From NCBI RefSeq assembly GCF_003385395.1, contig NZ_QNUG01000006.1, positions 61,983-125,982 on the forward strand: 64,000 nt of DNA. The letters run 5' to 3'. Shown piece after piece: positions 35,594-43,981 of the stretch (position 1 is its first letter; every line of letters starts with the position of its first letter). The DNA is from Epilithonimonas hispanica (GTDB taxonomy: Bacteria > Bacteroidota > Bacteroidia > Flavobacteriales > Weeksellaceae). Under the pieces are notes generated by a model, which ran no database searches, was not told where the DNA came from, and saw nothing but the letters and a program-made list of their open reading frames with translations. A program made the position numbers and the translations under genes.

Positions 35594-36232
35594 ATGAAAC
35601 CAGATAACGTTATTTTTATTGGTGTAATTTTGAGTGTATTAGGAGCTTTAACTGCAGGTATTGGAACTTGGAGAAAAAGTATTTCTTCCCGAGTTGATTC
35701 TGATAAGCAAAAATTAGAGATAACTTCTTTAAAGCAACAGAATCAGATACTCAAAGATGATTTGACGGGATATTCAACTGGAGGAGATAGTTATTTGGAT
35801 ATGATGCCAGTAATGTTAGGAAATGATTTTTTCAAATTTATTATAATACAAAAAGGAAAATATCCCCTTTCAAATGTTGAAATGTGGTATATAAATATGA
35901 ATGGATGGGATAAAATGAGTAGTATGCAAGCTAGTGAATATCAAAATAGGAGCAGACATAGTACATTAAGTAATTTGGGGTATTTTCGACAAAATGGAAT
36001 TAAGGAAATTGAAAATTTTAAGTTTGATAAAAATTTAGGTGTTTATCTACAATTTCACTTTTTTACTAATAACGGAACTCCAACAATAATTTTTAGAGGT
36101 AAGTGGGTAAATAATAAATGGGTGTTTGCTAAAAAAATAATCACAGGACAAAGTAAAGAACCAATTTATGATTTTGACCCAGATTATCCAGCACGTGCTG
36201 ACAAAGATTCAACAATTAATGATTTTTATTAG
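35594..36232 (+). CDS. hypothetical membrane-anchored protein
   Basis: 212 residues. One N-terminal membrane segment (IFIGVILSVLGALTAGIGTW, 7-26), a short coiled coil (KQKLEITSLKQQNQILKDDL, 38-57), then a globular domain rich in aromatic residues (NVEMWYINMNGWDKM, GVYLQFHFFTNNGTPTIIFRGKW). No family recognised. It is AT-rich and probably accessory. A possible relation to lptB is positional only. Confidence 0.6.
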   Translation: MKPDNVIFIGVILSVLGALTAGIGTWRKSISSRVDSDKQKLEITSLKQQNQILKDDLTGYSTGGDSYLDMMPVMLGNDFFKFIIIQKGKYPLSNVEMWYINMNGWDKMSSMQASEYQNRSRHSTLSNLGYFRQNGIKEIENFKFDKNLGVYLQFHFFTNNGTPTIIFRGKWVNNKWVFAKKIITGQSKEPIYDFDPDYPARADKDSTINDFY

Positions 36233-36299
36233 GCGGTCGGAATAATCTTATTTTTTTAAAATTTATTTTCAATAATATTTAATCTTCCCAAAACTCTAC

Positions 36300-36315
36300 T
36301 GACATACTATTGTCA
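36300..36315 (+). promoter_or_regulatory. inverted repeat before the DinB gene, candidate operator
   Basis: TGACA-N6-TGTCA immediately upstream of a TAAATTTG -7 box (36327-36334), in the -33 position. The convergent YafY/WYL regulator gene next to dinB is a candidate binder. Confidence 0.5.
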
Positions 36316-36355
36316 CAACTGCGCCATAAATTTGTATCAAATAAAACAAACTATT

Positions 36356-36838
36356 ATGAACGCAAACGCAAAAGTCTTGGACTCACAACAGCTTTTAATC
36401 CATTGGCAAGGCCACAGAAATCTGACAAGAAGAGTGATCGAAGCTTTTCCAGAGAAAGATTTATTCGAGTTTTCAATTGGCGGAATGAGACCTTTCGCAA
36501 AATTGGCTTTAGAATTATTGGCTATTGGCGGACCAGCACTTAAAAGTATCGTTGGACAAACGATTGATGCTTTCAACGAAGAAGCTTTCCAACCAACAAC
36601 CAAAGCAGAAATCCTTGCAAAATGGGATGAAGAAACAGAAACGATTAATGAATATTTTTCTCAAATTTCGGAAGAGCGTTTTCAGGAGATGTTCAATCTT
36701 TTTGGACAGTATGAATTTCCGATTTATCAGAATATTCTTTATTTCGTGGACAACGAGATTCATCACAGAGGACAAGGTTATGTTTACCTGAGAGCGTTGG
36801 GAATTGAACCTCCGTTTTTCTGGGAGAGAGAAAGATAA
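36356..36838 (+). CDS. DinB-superfamily protein
   Basis: 160 residues from MNANAKVLDSQQ; an earlier TTG overlaps the -7 box and is unlikely. Four-helix DinB/YfiT fold of probable metal-dependent enzymes: LLIHWQGHRNLTRRVIEAFPE, then FSIGGMRPFAKLALELLAIGG and FVDNEIHHRGQGYVYLRALG, with candidate metal-binding histidines in HWQGH and EIHHRGQ. Some members are thiol-S-transferases using bacillithiol (BstA), which would fit a bacillithiol producer. Substrate not determinable. Confidence 0.85.
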   Translation: MNANAKVLDSQQLLIHWQGHRNLTRRVIEAFPEKDLFEFSIGGMRPFAKLALELLAIGGPALKSIVGQTIDAFNEEAFQPTTKAEILAKWDEETETINEYFSQISEERFQEMFNLFGQYEFPIYQNILYFVDNEIHHRGQGYVYLRALGIEPPFFWERER

Positions 36839-36883
36839 TTTTATATGCTTGATTTGAATTTAAAGTCTGCTTTTTGGCAGGCT

Positions 36884-37846
36884 TTATTTTTTGTTCAATT
36901 GGCTAGAAATTTTACTGATTAAATCATTCATTGTATCTTTGAGATAATCGGGTTCTATGATTTCTGCAAAGTCTGCAAACGTAATTAGCCAACGCGGAAA
37001 ACCTTCTTCAATCCATTCGGTTTCAAAAGTCATCAGTACTTTTTTATTAATTTCTTCTTCAGAAATCAGCCCGTAATATTTTTTCGAATTGACGAGAAAA
37101 GGCAAGATTTTTTTCTCAACCAAAAGCTTAACACCAACTTTCTGATTTTTAGATTTTTTTCGATAATCGCCAACGTTTCCATATTCTTGATGAAACGGAT
37201 TTTCAGTTTTCTCAATTTTTAAAATTCTGTCCACACGAAATTGTCGGAAATCCTTTCGCATCGTACAAAATGCCATCACATACCAATAATTGACTTCGTA
37301 GAAAATCCCAACAGCTTCGATGATTCTTTCACTAGCCTCATCTTTAACATTTTGGTAATGAAATTTCAATTGTTTTTTATCAGCAATACTTTCCAAAATT
37401 GTTGGAATGATATTTTTGATATTATCAGATTTCTCAGGTCGATAAGAATAGATGTCAATTTGATTTTCAATATTCTGAACCAGATTCTTCTCCGAATTTC
37501 TAATGACCGCTTTTACTTTTTCCATTGCAGAATTGTAATGAGAATCGAGACTTTCGTGAGAAAATTTCTGCATCAATTTTTCGGCAGTAATGAAGCTCAA
37601 AACTTCTTCTTTTGTGAACATCACAGGCGGAAGTTTGTAACCGTCAACCAAAGAATAACCTGAACCAGCTTCTCCAAAAATTGGAATCCCTGCATTTTCA
37701 AGAGTCTTGATATCTCTGTAAATCGTTCTGATGCTTACATCAAATTTCTCCGCCAAATCCAGAGCACGGACAATTGATTTAGTTTGCAGTTGTGTCAGAA
37801 TCGATGTGACTCGGTCTATTTTTTTAATGTAATGGTCTTCGTTCAT
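36884..37846 (-). CDS. YafY-type HTH/WYL transcriptional regulator
   Basis: 320 residues. N-terminal winged helix (HTH_11) with RALDLAEKFDVSIRTIYRDIKTLENAGIP in two blocks, a middle region and a WYL domain (FYEVNYWYVMAFCTMRKDFRQFRVDRI) that senses ligands or nucleic acid, then a WCX-like C-terminus (EEGFPRWLITFADFAEIIEP). Convergent with the DinB gene, a frequent pairing in Bacteroidota. Predicted to regulate that gene. Confidence 0.9.
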   Translation of the reverse strand: MNEDHYIKKIDRVTSILTQLQTKSIVRALDLAEKFDVSIRTIYRDIKTLENAGIPIFGEAGSGYSLVDGYKLPPVMFTKEEVLSFITAEKLMQKFSHESLDSHYNSAMEKVKAVIRNSEKNLVQNIENQIDIYSYRPEKSDNIKNIIPTILESIADKKQLKFHYQNVKDEASERIIEAVGIFYEVNYWYVMAFCTMRKDFRQFRVDRILKIEKTENPFHQEYGNVGDYRKKSKNQKVGVKLLVEKKILPFLVNSKKYYGLISEEEINKKVLMTFETEWIEEGFPRWLITFADFAEIIEPDYLKDTMNDLISKISSQLNKK

Positions 37847-37907
37847 TTTTGGGTTTTCAATGACTCATTAATAGAAACTGATTTTAGTAATTTTTTGAAG
37901 TTAATTT

Positions 37908-37974
37908 TCTCGCAGATTAATTAGATTTTGCAGATTTAACAAAATAATCTGCTCAATTTGCTCAATCTGCGAGA
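37908..37974. repeat. nested inverted repeat in the intergenic region
   Basis: TCTCGCAGATT (37908-37918) and AATCTGCGAGA (37964-37974) are perfect complements; inside, GCAGATT and AATCTGC repeat the same core. The low-complexity arrangement (GCAGATT, AATCTGCTCAATTTGCTCAATCTGC in pieces) looks like a small palindromic intergenic element. No gene inside. Confidence 0.6.
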
Positions 37975-37980
37975 CTTTAA

Positions 37981-39789
37981 TCATTCATCTTTGTAAGTTT
38001 TCACGAGTCTATCAAGATTCAGACTTCTTGCAGAAGCATCGAAGATTTCTCGGTAAGTTCCTTCTTTTTCATAAAGTTCCTCGTGCGTTCCGTTTTCTAC
38101 AACTTCGCCTTTTTTCATCACATAAATCATATCCGAATCCAAAATCTGCGACAACGAATGCGAAATAATAATCACAGTTCTGTCTTTTTTAATTGCGTCC
38201 AGAGAGTTTTTGATTTGCTCTGTTGCAATCGCATCCAGACTTGCCGTTGGCTCATCCAAGAAAATAATTGGCGGATTTTTTAAGAATAATCTTGCTATGG
38301 CAATTCTTTGTTGTTGACCTCCGGAAAGTTGTGTTGCATCGTGATTGTAACCATCCGGTAAATCCAAAATCTGTTCGTGAAGATAAGCTTTTGTCGCCGC
38401 TTCTTTGATTTGGTCAAGAGTGGCTTCCAGATTTCCATATCGGATATTATCTTCAATACTTCCTTTGAAAATGTGATTTTTCTGAAGAACCAAACCGAGG
38501 TCATCACGCAGATATTCATTGTCGAAATCATTTAGATTGTTACCATCCAAAAGAATTTCTCCAGAATCAGGTTCGTAAAACTTACAAAGCAAATTGATAA
38601 CTGTTGATTTTCCAGCGCCGCTTAATCCAACCAAAGCCGTCGTTTTTCCATTTTCGATTTTGAGAGAAACATTTTTCAAAGCTTTCATTCCGTTTGGATA
38701 AGTGAAATCTACATTTTTGATTTCGAAACTGCCTTGGATTGGAATATTATTAATTGTTCCGTTCGGTTCGGTTTCATCGTCGTCATTCAGAATTTCAAAA
38801 TAACCTTCGGCATAAATGAAAGCATCATTCATATCATCATAAATCCTGTGAAGCTGACGGATAGGCGCAGAAACATTATTAAACAACATAATATGAAGCA
38901 TAATCGCACCAATCGTCATCTGCTGGTCAAGTACAAGATAAACCGTCAAAAGGATAATCAAAACGACGCCAAATTGCTCGATAAACGTTTTCAATCCATC
39001 GAAAATAAAACTGGTTCGCCTTGTGTACAATTGACTTTCCATCAATTGCATCTGGAGATTGTATTGTTTTCTGCCTTCAAATTTTTCACGAACAAAACTC
39101 TTAATCACCATTATCGAATTAATGAGATTCAGAAGCCCGGAAGTTTTTTGTTCTCTTTGATTTCTTAAAGTTCGTCTTACATTTCCTAGTTTTTTCGCTT
39201 GTCTTGATGTCACATAAAAGTAAATTGGAATTACAAATGTCGAAACCAAACCAACATAAAGATTCTGCATATACATTACAATCAATGCAATAATCGCAGT
39301 TGAAAATAATGGAAGAATATCGATGAAAAAGTTTTGGACGAGTTTTGTCAAGCTTTCAATTCCTCTGTCGATGCGGATTTGAAGTTTTCCTGATTCGTGT
39401 CGGTCATCGTTATAATAAGCGATTCTGTAAGTCAGGATTTTGTCAATTGCCGCTTGCGCTAATTCTGAGCTAACATTGATTCTAATTTTTTCGCCATAAA
39501 ATTTCTGCCCAAACTGAATAAAAATATTAGCCAATTCTTTTCCTAAAAGTATAATCGAAATCAGAATCAAAACGTGAATTCCTTCTGACATTGGATGAGG
39601 AAGTTGTGTCAATTTTGTGACTTCATCAACTGTATATTTTAAAACAATCGGGTTGACTTGTGCAAATAAAGCGCCGATAAAAGTCAATGCCAAAGTTCCG
39701 AAAACCATCCATTTGTAAGGTTTTATAAAACTTTTCAATTGATTGAAAATGTGGATAAGATTGGTTGTTTTCTGAAAAGGTTTTTTCAT
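37981..39789 (-). CDS. ABC exporter, fused membrane and ATPase domains, canonical
   Basis: 602 residues: six-helix exporter domain (1-330), ATPase domain with Walker A VGLSGAGKST, Q-loop VLQKNHIFKGSIEDN, signature LSGGQQQR, Walker B IIFLDEPTASLD (catalytic Glu present) and ISHSLSQI. MsbA/multidrug type by general sequence; substrate unknown. In contrast to the exporter at 2.8 kb its ATP site is intact. Flanked by inverted repeats on both sides. Confidence 0.88.
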   Translation of the reverse strand: MKKPFQKTTNLIHIFNQLKSFIKPYKWMVFGTLALTFIGALFAQVNPIVLKYTVDEVTKLTQLPHPMSEGIHVLILISIILLGKELANIFIQFGQKFYGEKIRINVSSELAQAAIDKILTYRIAYYNDDRHESGKLQIRIDRGIESLTKLVQNFFIDILPLFSTAIIALIVMYMQNLYVGLVSTFVIPIYFYVTSRQAKKLGNVRRTLRNQREQKTSGLLNLINSIMVIKSFVREKFEGRKQYNLQMQLMESQLYTRRTSFIFDGLKTFIEQFGVVLIILLTVYLVLDQQMTIGAIMLHIMLFNNVSAPIRQLHRIYDDMNDAFIYAEGYFEILNDDDETEPNGTINNIPIQGSFEIKNVDFTYPNGMKALKNVSLKIENGKTTALVGLSGAGKSTVINLLCKFYEPDSGEILLDGNNLNDFDNEYLRDDLGLVLQKNHIFKGSIEDNIRYGNLEATLDQIKEAATKAYLHEQILDLPDGYNHDATQLSGGQQQRIAIARLFLKNPPIIFLDEPTASLDAIATEQIKNSLDAIKKDRTVIIISHSLSQILDSDMIYVMKKGEVVENGTHEELYEKEGTYREIFDASARSLNLDRLVKTYKDE

Positions 39790-39814
39790 AACAGCAAGTT
39801 AAGAATTAATTTAA

Positions 39815-39930
39815 AACCACATAGACACATAGGAAATGCTTAACAGAATTAAGTTTAAATAGCTATTTGAACTTTTAGAAAAAATTCATTTTAAATTCTA
39901 TTGTGCGTATGTGGTTCAAAAATAAAAAGG
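39815..39930. repeat. inverted-repeat intergenic element, AACCACATAGACACATAG type
   Basis: Left arm AACCACATAGACACATAG (39815-39832), right arm (39898-39916) an imperfect complement ending TATGTGGTT, followed by CAAAAATAAAA. The string TGTGGTTCAAAAATAAAA also closes the element at 54637-54769, so both belong to one family. The 65-base interior has no open frame. Confidence 0.65.
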
Positions 39931-39956
39931 TTAATTTTATCCAATAATATTTCAGA

Positions 39957-40529
39957 ATGAAAATATATACAAAAACAGGCGACAAGGGCGAAACCGGACT
40001 TTACGGCGGAAGCAGAATCTCTAAAGCCAGCGCAAGAGTAGAATCTTATGGAAACATCGATGAATTGAATGCTTGTATTGGTGTTGCAAAATCTCATATC
40101 GAGGATGAGAATGTTATTAATCAGCTCAAAAAAATTCAGTTTGATTTGTTTACCGTCGGTTCTGAAGCTTCGACGCCAATTGATAAATTGTTTTTGGCTA
40201 ATGGAAAAGCAAGATTGCCCCTCGTGATTTCCGACAAAGAAATTGAAGAGCTGGAAAATTGGATGGACGAAATGGAAGAGAAAGTGGAACCTTTGCAATA
40301 TTTCATTTTGCCTGGAGGAGGAAAAGCGGCGACTTTTCTTCACGTAGCGAGAACGGTTTGCAGACGTGCAGAAAGAAGTTTGGTTTTCCTTAATCAATCC
40401 GAAGAAGTGAGAGCGGAATTAATCAAGTATCTGAACCGTTTGTCTGATTATCTTTTTGTTTTGGCAAGATATATTTCGAAACTTCATAATGAGCCAGAAG
40501 AATATTGGAATCCTAATTATAGAAGTTAG
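39957..40529 (+). CDS. cob(I)alamin adenosyltransferase, PduO type
   Basis: 190 residues. Transfers the adenosyl group of ATP to cob(I)alamin, giving coenzyme B12. The ATP-binding N-terminus KIYTKTGDKGETGLYGGSR, the VESYGNIDELNACIG motif, ILPGGGKAATFLHVARTVCRRAER and LNRLSDYLFVLARY are all conserved. No other cobalamin genes are near, so it probably serves salvage for B12-dependent enzymes. Followed after 15 bases by thiamine pyrophosphokinase. Confidence 0.95.
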   Translation: MKIYTKTGDKGETGLYGGSRISKASARVESYGNIDELNACIGVAKSHIEDENVINQLKKIQFDLFTVGSEASTPIDKLFLANGKARLPLVISDKEIEELENWMDEMEEKVEPLQYFILPGGGKAATFLHVARTVCRRAERSLVFLNQSEEVRAELIKYLNRLSDYLFVLARYISKLHNEPEEYWNPNYRS

Positions 40530-40544
40530 AATTAAATTTTTTAA

Positions 40545-41177
40545 ATGAAAAAAGCACTTCTTTTCATCAACGGAGATTCTCCAAAAGCGATTCCTAATTT
40601 GTCAGGTTATGATTTGATTGCTTGTACAGACGGCGCTTTTCATTATTTGAAACAATTGAAATTTCCTTTGGATAAGCTGGATTTTATCTCGGGAGATTTC
40701 GATTCACATAAAATTGAAGAAGAAATTATTCAGCAAGCTCAGAATTATCAATTTGAAATCATAGAAACTCCTGACCAAAATAAAACCGATTTTCATAAAG
40801 CTTTAGAAATCATTATCGAAAAAGGATTTGATAACATCGATGTTTTTGGTGGAAGTGGAGGAGAGCAGGACCATTTTCTCGGGAATCTGAGTGTTGCTTT
40901 TGCATTTAAAGATAAAGTGAATCTTCATTTTTTTGATGAATATTCATCATATTACTTTATTCCGAAAAAATTCACAATTTCTGATGTCAAAGGGAAAATG
41001 ATTTCCCTGATGCCTTTTCCAATTGCCAAAAATATCGAAACAAAAGGATTGAAATGGCCTTTGTATAAGGAAGATTTGATTCTCGGAGAAAGAATCGGAA
41101 CTCGGAATATTGCTGAAAATAAAGATGTTACAATCAAGTATAAAAAAGGTGATTTGCTGATTTTTGTCGGGAATTAA
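40545..41177 (+). CDS. thiamine pyrophosphokinase
   Basis: 210 residues. Converts thiamine and ATP to thiamine pyrophosphate. Motifs of the N-terminal catalytic domain: ACTDGAFHYL, DFISGDFDS, ETPDQNKTDFHKAL and FGGSGGEQDHFLGNL; the C-terminal beta domain starts near IPKKFTIS. Co-transcribed with the adenosyltransferase gene; both act on vitamins. No TPP riboswitch is visible before the unit. Confidence 0.92.
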   Translation: MKKALLFINGDSPKAIPNLSGYDLIACTDGAFHYLKQLKFPLDKLDFISGDFDSHKIEEEIIQQAQNYQFEIIETPDQNKTDFHKALEIIIEKGFDNIDVFGGSGGEQDHFLGNLSVAFAFKDKVNLHFFDEYSSYYFIPKKFTISDVKGKMISLMPFPIAKNIETKGLKWPLYKEDLILGERIGTRNIAENKDVTIKYKKGDLLIFVGN

Positions 41178-41267
41178 TTCATTAATTTTTATGGAATTAT
41201 TAACGTGAATATTCAGTTTATTTCATCATTTTTGCATCGTAAAACAATTAAACTTTTTTAGCCAGAA

Positions 41268-42659
41268 ATGAAAATAAAATATTCTGAACTAATTGACCAA
41301 ACGCTTTATTTTCCGACTGAGGAATTCAGTGTAGAAGAAAATAATCTGAAGTTCCACGACATCAATCTGATGGAAGTTGTGGAAAAATTCGGGACTCCTT
41401 TGAAGTTCAATTATTTACCAAAAATATCTCAGAATATAGAAAGGGCAAAATTCTGGTTCAAAGAAGCTTTTGAAAAGAACGATTATCAGAAAAATTACAG
41501 ATATTGCTACTGCACAAAGTCCAGTCATTTTGCCTTCGTTGTAGAGGAAGCTTTGAAGAATGACATCAGTTTGGAAACGTCTTCGGCTTACGATATGGAT
41601 ATCGTGAAATCGCTTTATGAGAAAGGGAAAGTTGATAAAGATATCGAGGTGATTTGCAACGGTTTCAAGACTGACGATTATCTGGCAAAAATCTCTGACC
41701 TTATCAACAAAGGTTTCGAAAATATAACGCCTATTCTAGATAACTACAGAGAGCTAGATAAACTTACGGAAAGCATTGATAAAACTTTCAATATCGGAAT
41801 AAGAATTGCATCTGAGGAAGAGCCGAAGTTCGAATTTTATACCTCAAGATTAGGAATCGGATACAAAGATATTATTCCTTATTACAGCCAAAAAATTGCT
41901 GAACATCCGAATGCTAGGCTGAAAATGCTTCACTTTTTCATCAATACGGGAATCAAAGACACGGCTTATTATTGGAACGAATTGTACAAATGTCTTCGTG
42001 TTTATGCAAGATTGAAAAAAATTGCTCCGGAAGTTGATTCCTTGAATATTGGTGGCGGTTTTCCAATCAAGACTTCACTTAATTTCGATTACGATTATCA
42101 ATATATGGTGAACGAAATCGTGTCTCAGATCAAGAAATTTTGTGAAGAAGAAGGTGTTGAAGAGCCAAATATCTACACAGAATTCGGAAGTTTCACAGTT
42201 GGAGAAAGTGGAGGACATTTATATAAAATTATTTCTCAGAAACGTCAGAACGACAGAGAAAAATGGAATATGATTGATTCGTCTTTTATGACTACTTTGC
42301 CAGATACTTGGGCGATTTCTCGTCACTTTATTATGTTGCCACTTAATCGTTGGGATGATTCTTACGAGAGGGTTTTTCTTGGCGGATTAACTTGTGATTC
42401 AGATGATTACTATAATTCTGAACAACATACGAACGCTATTTATCTTCCTGTTTTCAATGAGACAAAACCGTTATATATTGGCTTTTTCCATACGGGAGCT
42501 TATCAAGAAACGATTGGTGGTTATGGTGGTGTTCATCACTGTTTGATGCCTCAGCCAAAGCATATTTTGATTGATAAAGACGAGGACGGAAATATCACTT
42601 ACGAATTGTTCCGAGAAGAGCAAAGAGCTGAAGATGTCTTGAAACTTTTGGGATATTAA
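41268..42659 (+). CDS. speA: arginine decarboxylase family enzyme (biosynthetic type)
   Basis: 463 residues of the alanine-racemase-fold PLP decarboxylases. The PLP lysine is in YCYCTKSSHFAF, the glycine-rich phosphate site in SLNIGGGFPIKTS, and the C-terminal substrate Cys-Asp in GLTCDSDDYY. It is shorter than E. coli SpeA and matches the Bacteroidota version. Makes agmatine from arginine for polyamines. An agmatine ureohydrolase gene, often adjacent in the phylum, is not in this window. Could be another basic amino acid decarboxylase. Confidence 0.85.
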   Translation: MKIKYSELIDQTLYFPTEEFSVEENNLKFHDINLMEVVEKFGTPLKFNYLPKISQNIERAKFWFKEAFEKNDYQKNYRYCYCTKSSHFAFVVEEALKNDISLETSSAYDMDIVKSLYEKGKVDKDIEVICNGFKTDDYLAKISDLINKGFENITPILDNYRELDKLTESIDKTFNIGIRIASEEEPKFEFYTSRLGIGYKDIIPYYSQKIAEHPNARLKMLHFFINTGIKDTAYYWNELYKCLRVYARLKKIAPEVDSLNIGGGFPIKTSLNFDYDYQYMVNEIVSQIKKFCEEEGVEEPNIYTEFGSFTVGESGGHLYKIISQKRQNDREKWNMIDSSFMTTLPDTWAISRHFIMLPLNRWDDSYERVFLGGLTCDSDDYYNSEQHTNAIYLPVFNETKPLYIGFFHTGAYQETIGGYGGVHHCLMPQPKHILIDKDEDGNITYELFREEQRAEDVLKLLGY

Positions 42660-42698
42660 GTTTTAGATAATAGACATTTAGATAAAAGATAATAGACA

Positions 42699-42733
42699 AA
42701 AAAGCGTCCTGAAAATATCAGGACGCTTTTTAA
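42699..42733. terminator. bidirectional terminator between speA and the nitroreductase gene
   Basis: AAAAAGCGTCCTGA and its perfect complement (14 bp), loop AAATA; convergent genes. Confidence 0.85.
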
Positions 42734-42734
42734 T

Positions 42735-43367
42735 TTATTTGATTTCTGTAATGAATTCTTCTTTTGGAGTTCTGTATTTTTTCAGATTTACCAGCCAGTC
42801 ATCGCTTGTATCTCTGTAGCCTAAAGGTAAAATCACAACACTTTTTAAACCTTTTTCAGCGAGTCCTAATAATTCGTCTAGAGCTTGATTGTTAAATCCT
42901 TCCATTGGAGTTGCGTCCACTTTTTGTTCAGCAGCTGCAGCAATTGCCAATCCAAAAGATATGTAAGCTTGTTTTGCTGCGTGAGTTGCGTGCCATTCGT
43001 TGCCAAGTGGTTCGTACATTCCCCAAAGTCTGGTTTTATAATCGTCCATCGCTTCTTTTGGAATTCCTCTTTCAGATGTGGTTTTTTCGAAAACTTCGGA
43101 GATGCTGTTATGAGAATAACCGTCCCAAGCTGCCCAAACTAAAAGATGAGAACCTCCAGTAATTTGAACTTGGTCGAAAGCAATCGGCTGGATTTTTTCC
43201 AATAATTCTTTGTTAGTGATTACGAATAATCTGTATGGTTGCAAACCTGAGGAAGATGGAGCTAATCTCGCGGCTTCCACAATGTAATCTACTTTATCTT
43301 GAGGAACGATTTCCCCGTTCATTTTTTTAGTTGCATAACGCCAATTCAAGTCTTCTAATAAACTCAT
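42735..43367 (-). CDS. nitroreductase-family NAD(P)H-dependent oxidoreductase
   Basis: 210 residues. FMN-dependent flavoprotein of the NfsB type: the N-terminal NWRYATKKMNG and APSSSGLQPYRLFVI are FMN-binding, with AKQAYISFGLAIAAAAE and GFNNQALDELLGL further on and VVILPLGYRDTSDDW at the C-terminus. Reduces quinones, nitro compounds or enals. Divergent from an HxlR regulator with an inverted repeat between, so it is very probably the regulated gene. A TACCTTTG box on the minus strand (43403-43396) is the likely -7. Confidence 0.92.
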   Translation of the reverse strand: MSLLEDLNWRYATKKMNGEIVPQDKVDYIVEAARLAPSSSGLQPYRLFVITNKELLEKIQPIAFDQVQITGGSHLLVWAAWDGYSHNSISEVFEKTTSERGIPKEAMDDYKTRLWGMYEPLGNEWHATHAAKQAYISFGLAIAAAAEQKVDATPMEGFNNQALDELLGLAEKGLKSVVILPLGYRDTSDDWLVNLKKYRTPKEEFITEIK

Positions 43368-43429
43368 TTTTTTATAATTTTTTGATTTGAAGAGTCAAAG
43401 GTAAATAAGAAAAGTTTATTTTTGTAATC

Positions 43430-43465
43430 AAGTTACAAAAAGTTACCGTTACGAAAAAGTAACTT
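43430..43465. promoter_or_regulatory. candidate HxlR operator
   Basis: AAGTTAC (43430-43436) and GTAACTT (43459-43465) are perfect complements, with two further GTTAC units between (43442-43452). It lies between the -7 boxes of the two divergent genes (43396-43403 minus, 43486-43493 plus TAAATTTG), where a dimeric winged-helix repressor would control both. Confidence 0.65.
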
Positions 43466-43533
43466 ATTTGAAAATCAGATTCTTATAAATTTGATTTAAT
43501 GAAAATTAATATAATCTGAAATAAAAATTCTTT

Positions 43534-43881
43534 ATGAAAATAAAATGCCCAAAATCAAATCTTGCAGCTGTTCAGGATACGATGGATATCCTGAAAGGAA
43601 GATGGAAAATCGCAATCATTGCGGCTTTGTGTTACGATAAAATGCGCTTTTCGGATTTACAGAAAGAAATCGAAGGCATTTCTGCGAAAATGCTGAGCAG
43701 CGAATTGAAAGATTTAGAAATCAATCAATTGGTAAAAAGAACCGTTCTCAATACTCAACCAATCAGTGTAGAATATGAATTGACAGACTACGGAAGAACG
43801 CTGAAAAAAATCATAGAACATCTTGCCGAATGGGGAATTCAGCATCGTAAACAGATTACGGGGAAAGTTTTAGAAAATTGA
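43534..43881 (+). CDS. HxlR-family winged-helix regulator
   Basis: 115 residues: VQDTMDILKGRWKIAIIAALCYDKMRFSDLQKEI in two blocks followed by GISAKMLSSELKDLE is the HxlR (DUF24) signature. A cysteine at position 5 (MKIKCPKS) sits where thiol-sensing members such as HypR and YodB keep their redox Cys. Predicted to respond to electrophiles or oxidants and to control the divergent nitroreductase. Redox sensing is inferred from that single residue and the neighbour. Confidence 0.88.
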   Translation: MKIKCPKSNLAAVQDTMDILKGRWKIAIIAALCYDKMRFSDLQKEIEGISAKMLSSELKDLEINQLVKRTVLNTQPISVEYELTDYGRTLKKIIEHLAEWGIQHRKQITGKVLEN

Positions 43882-43981
43882 ACAAAAACGTGACTTATCA
43901 GAAATGAAAAGCCTCGTTTTTTATTGATGAATTGTGTTTTTAAAATTTCCTGTTAATTTTTAATTAGTCAATCTCTATTGC

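Noticed and set aside
40400..40560. TPP riboswitch expected near thiamine pyrophosphokinase
   Set aside because: The gene is only 15 bases after its neighbour and no THI-box-like conserved bases are seen.
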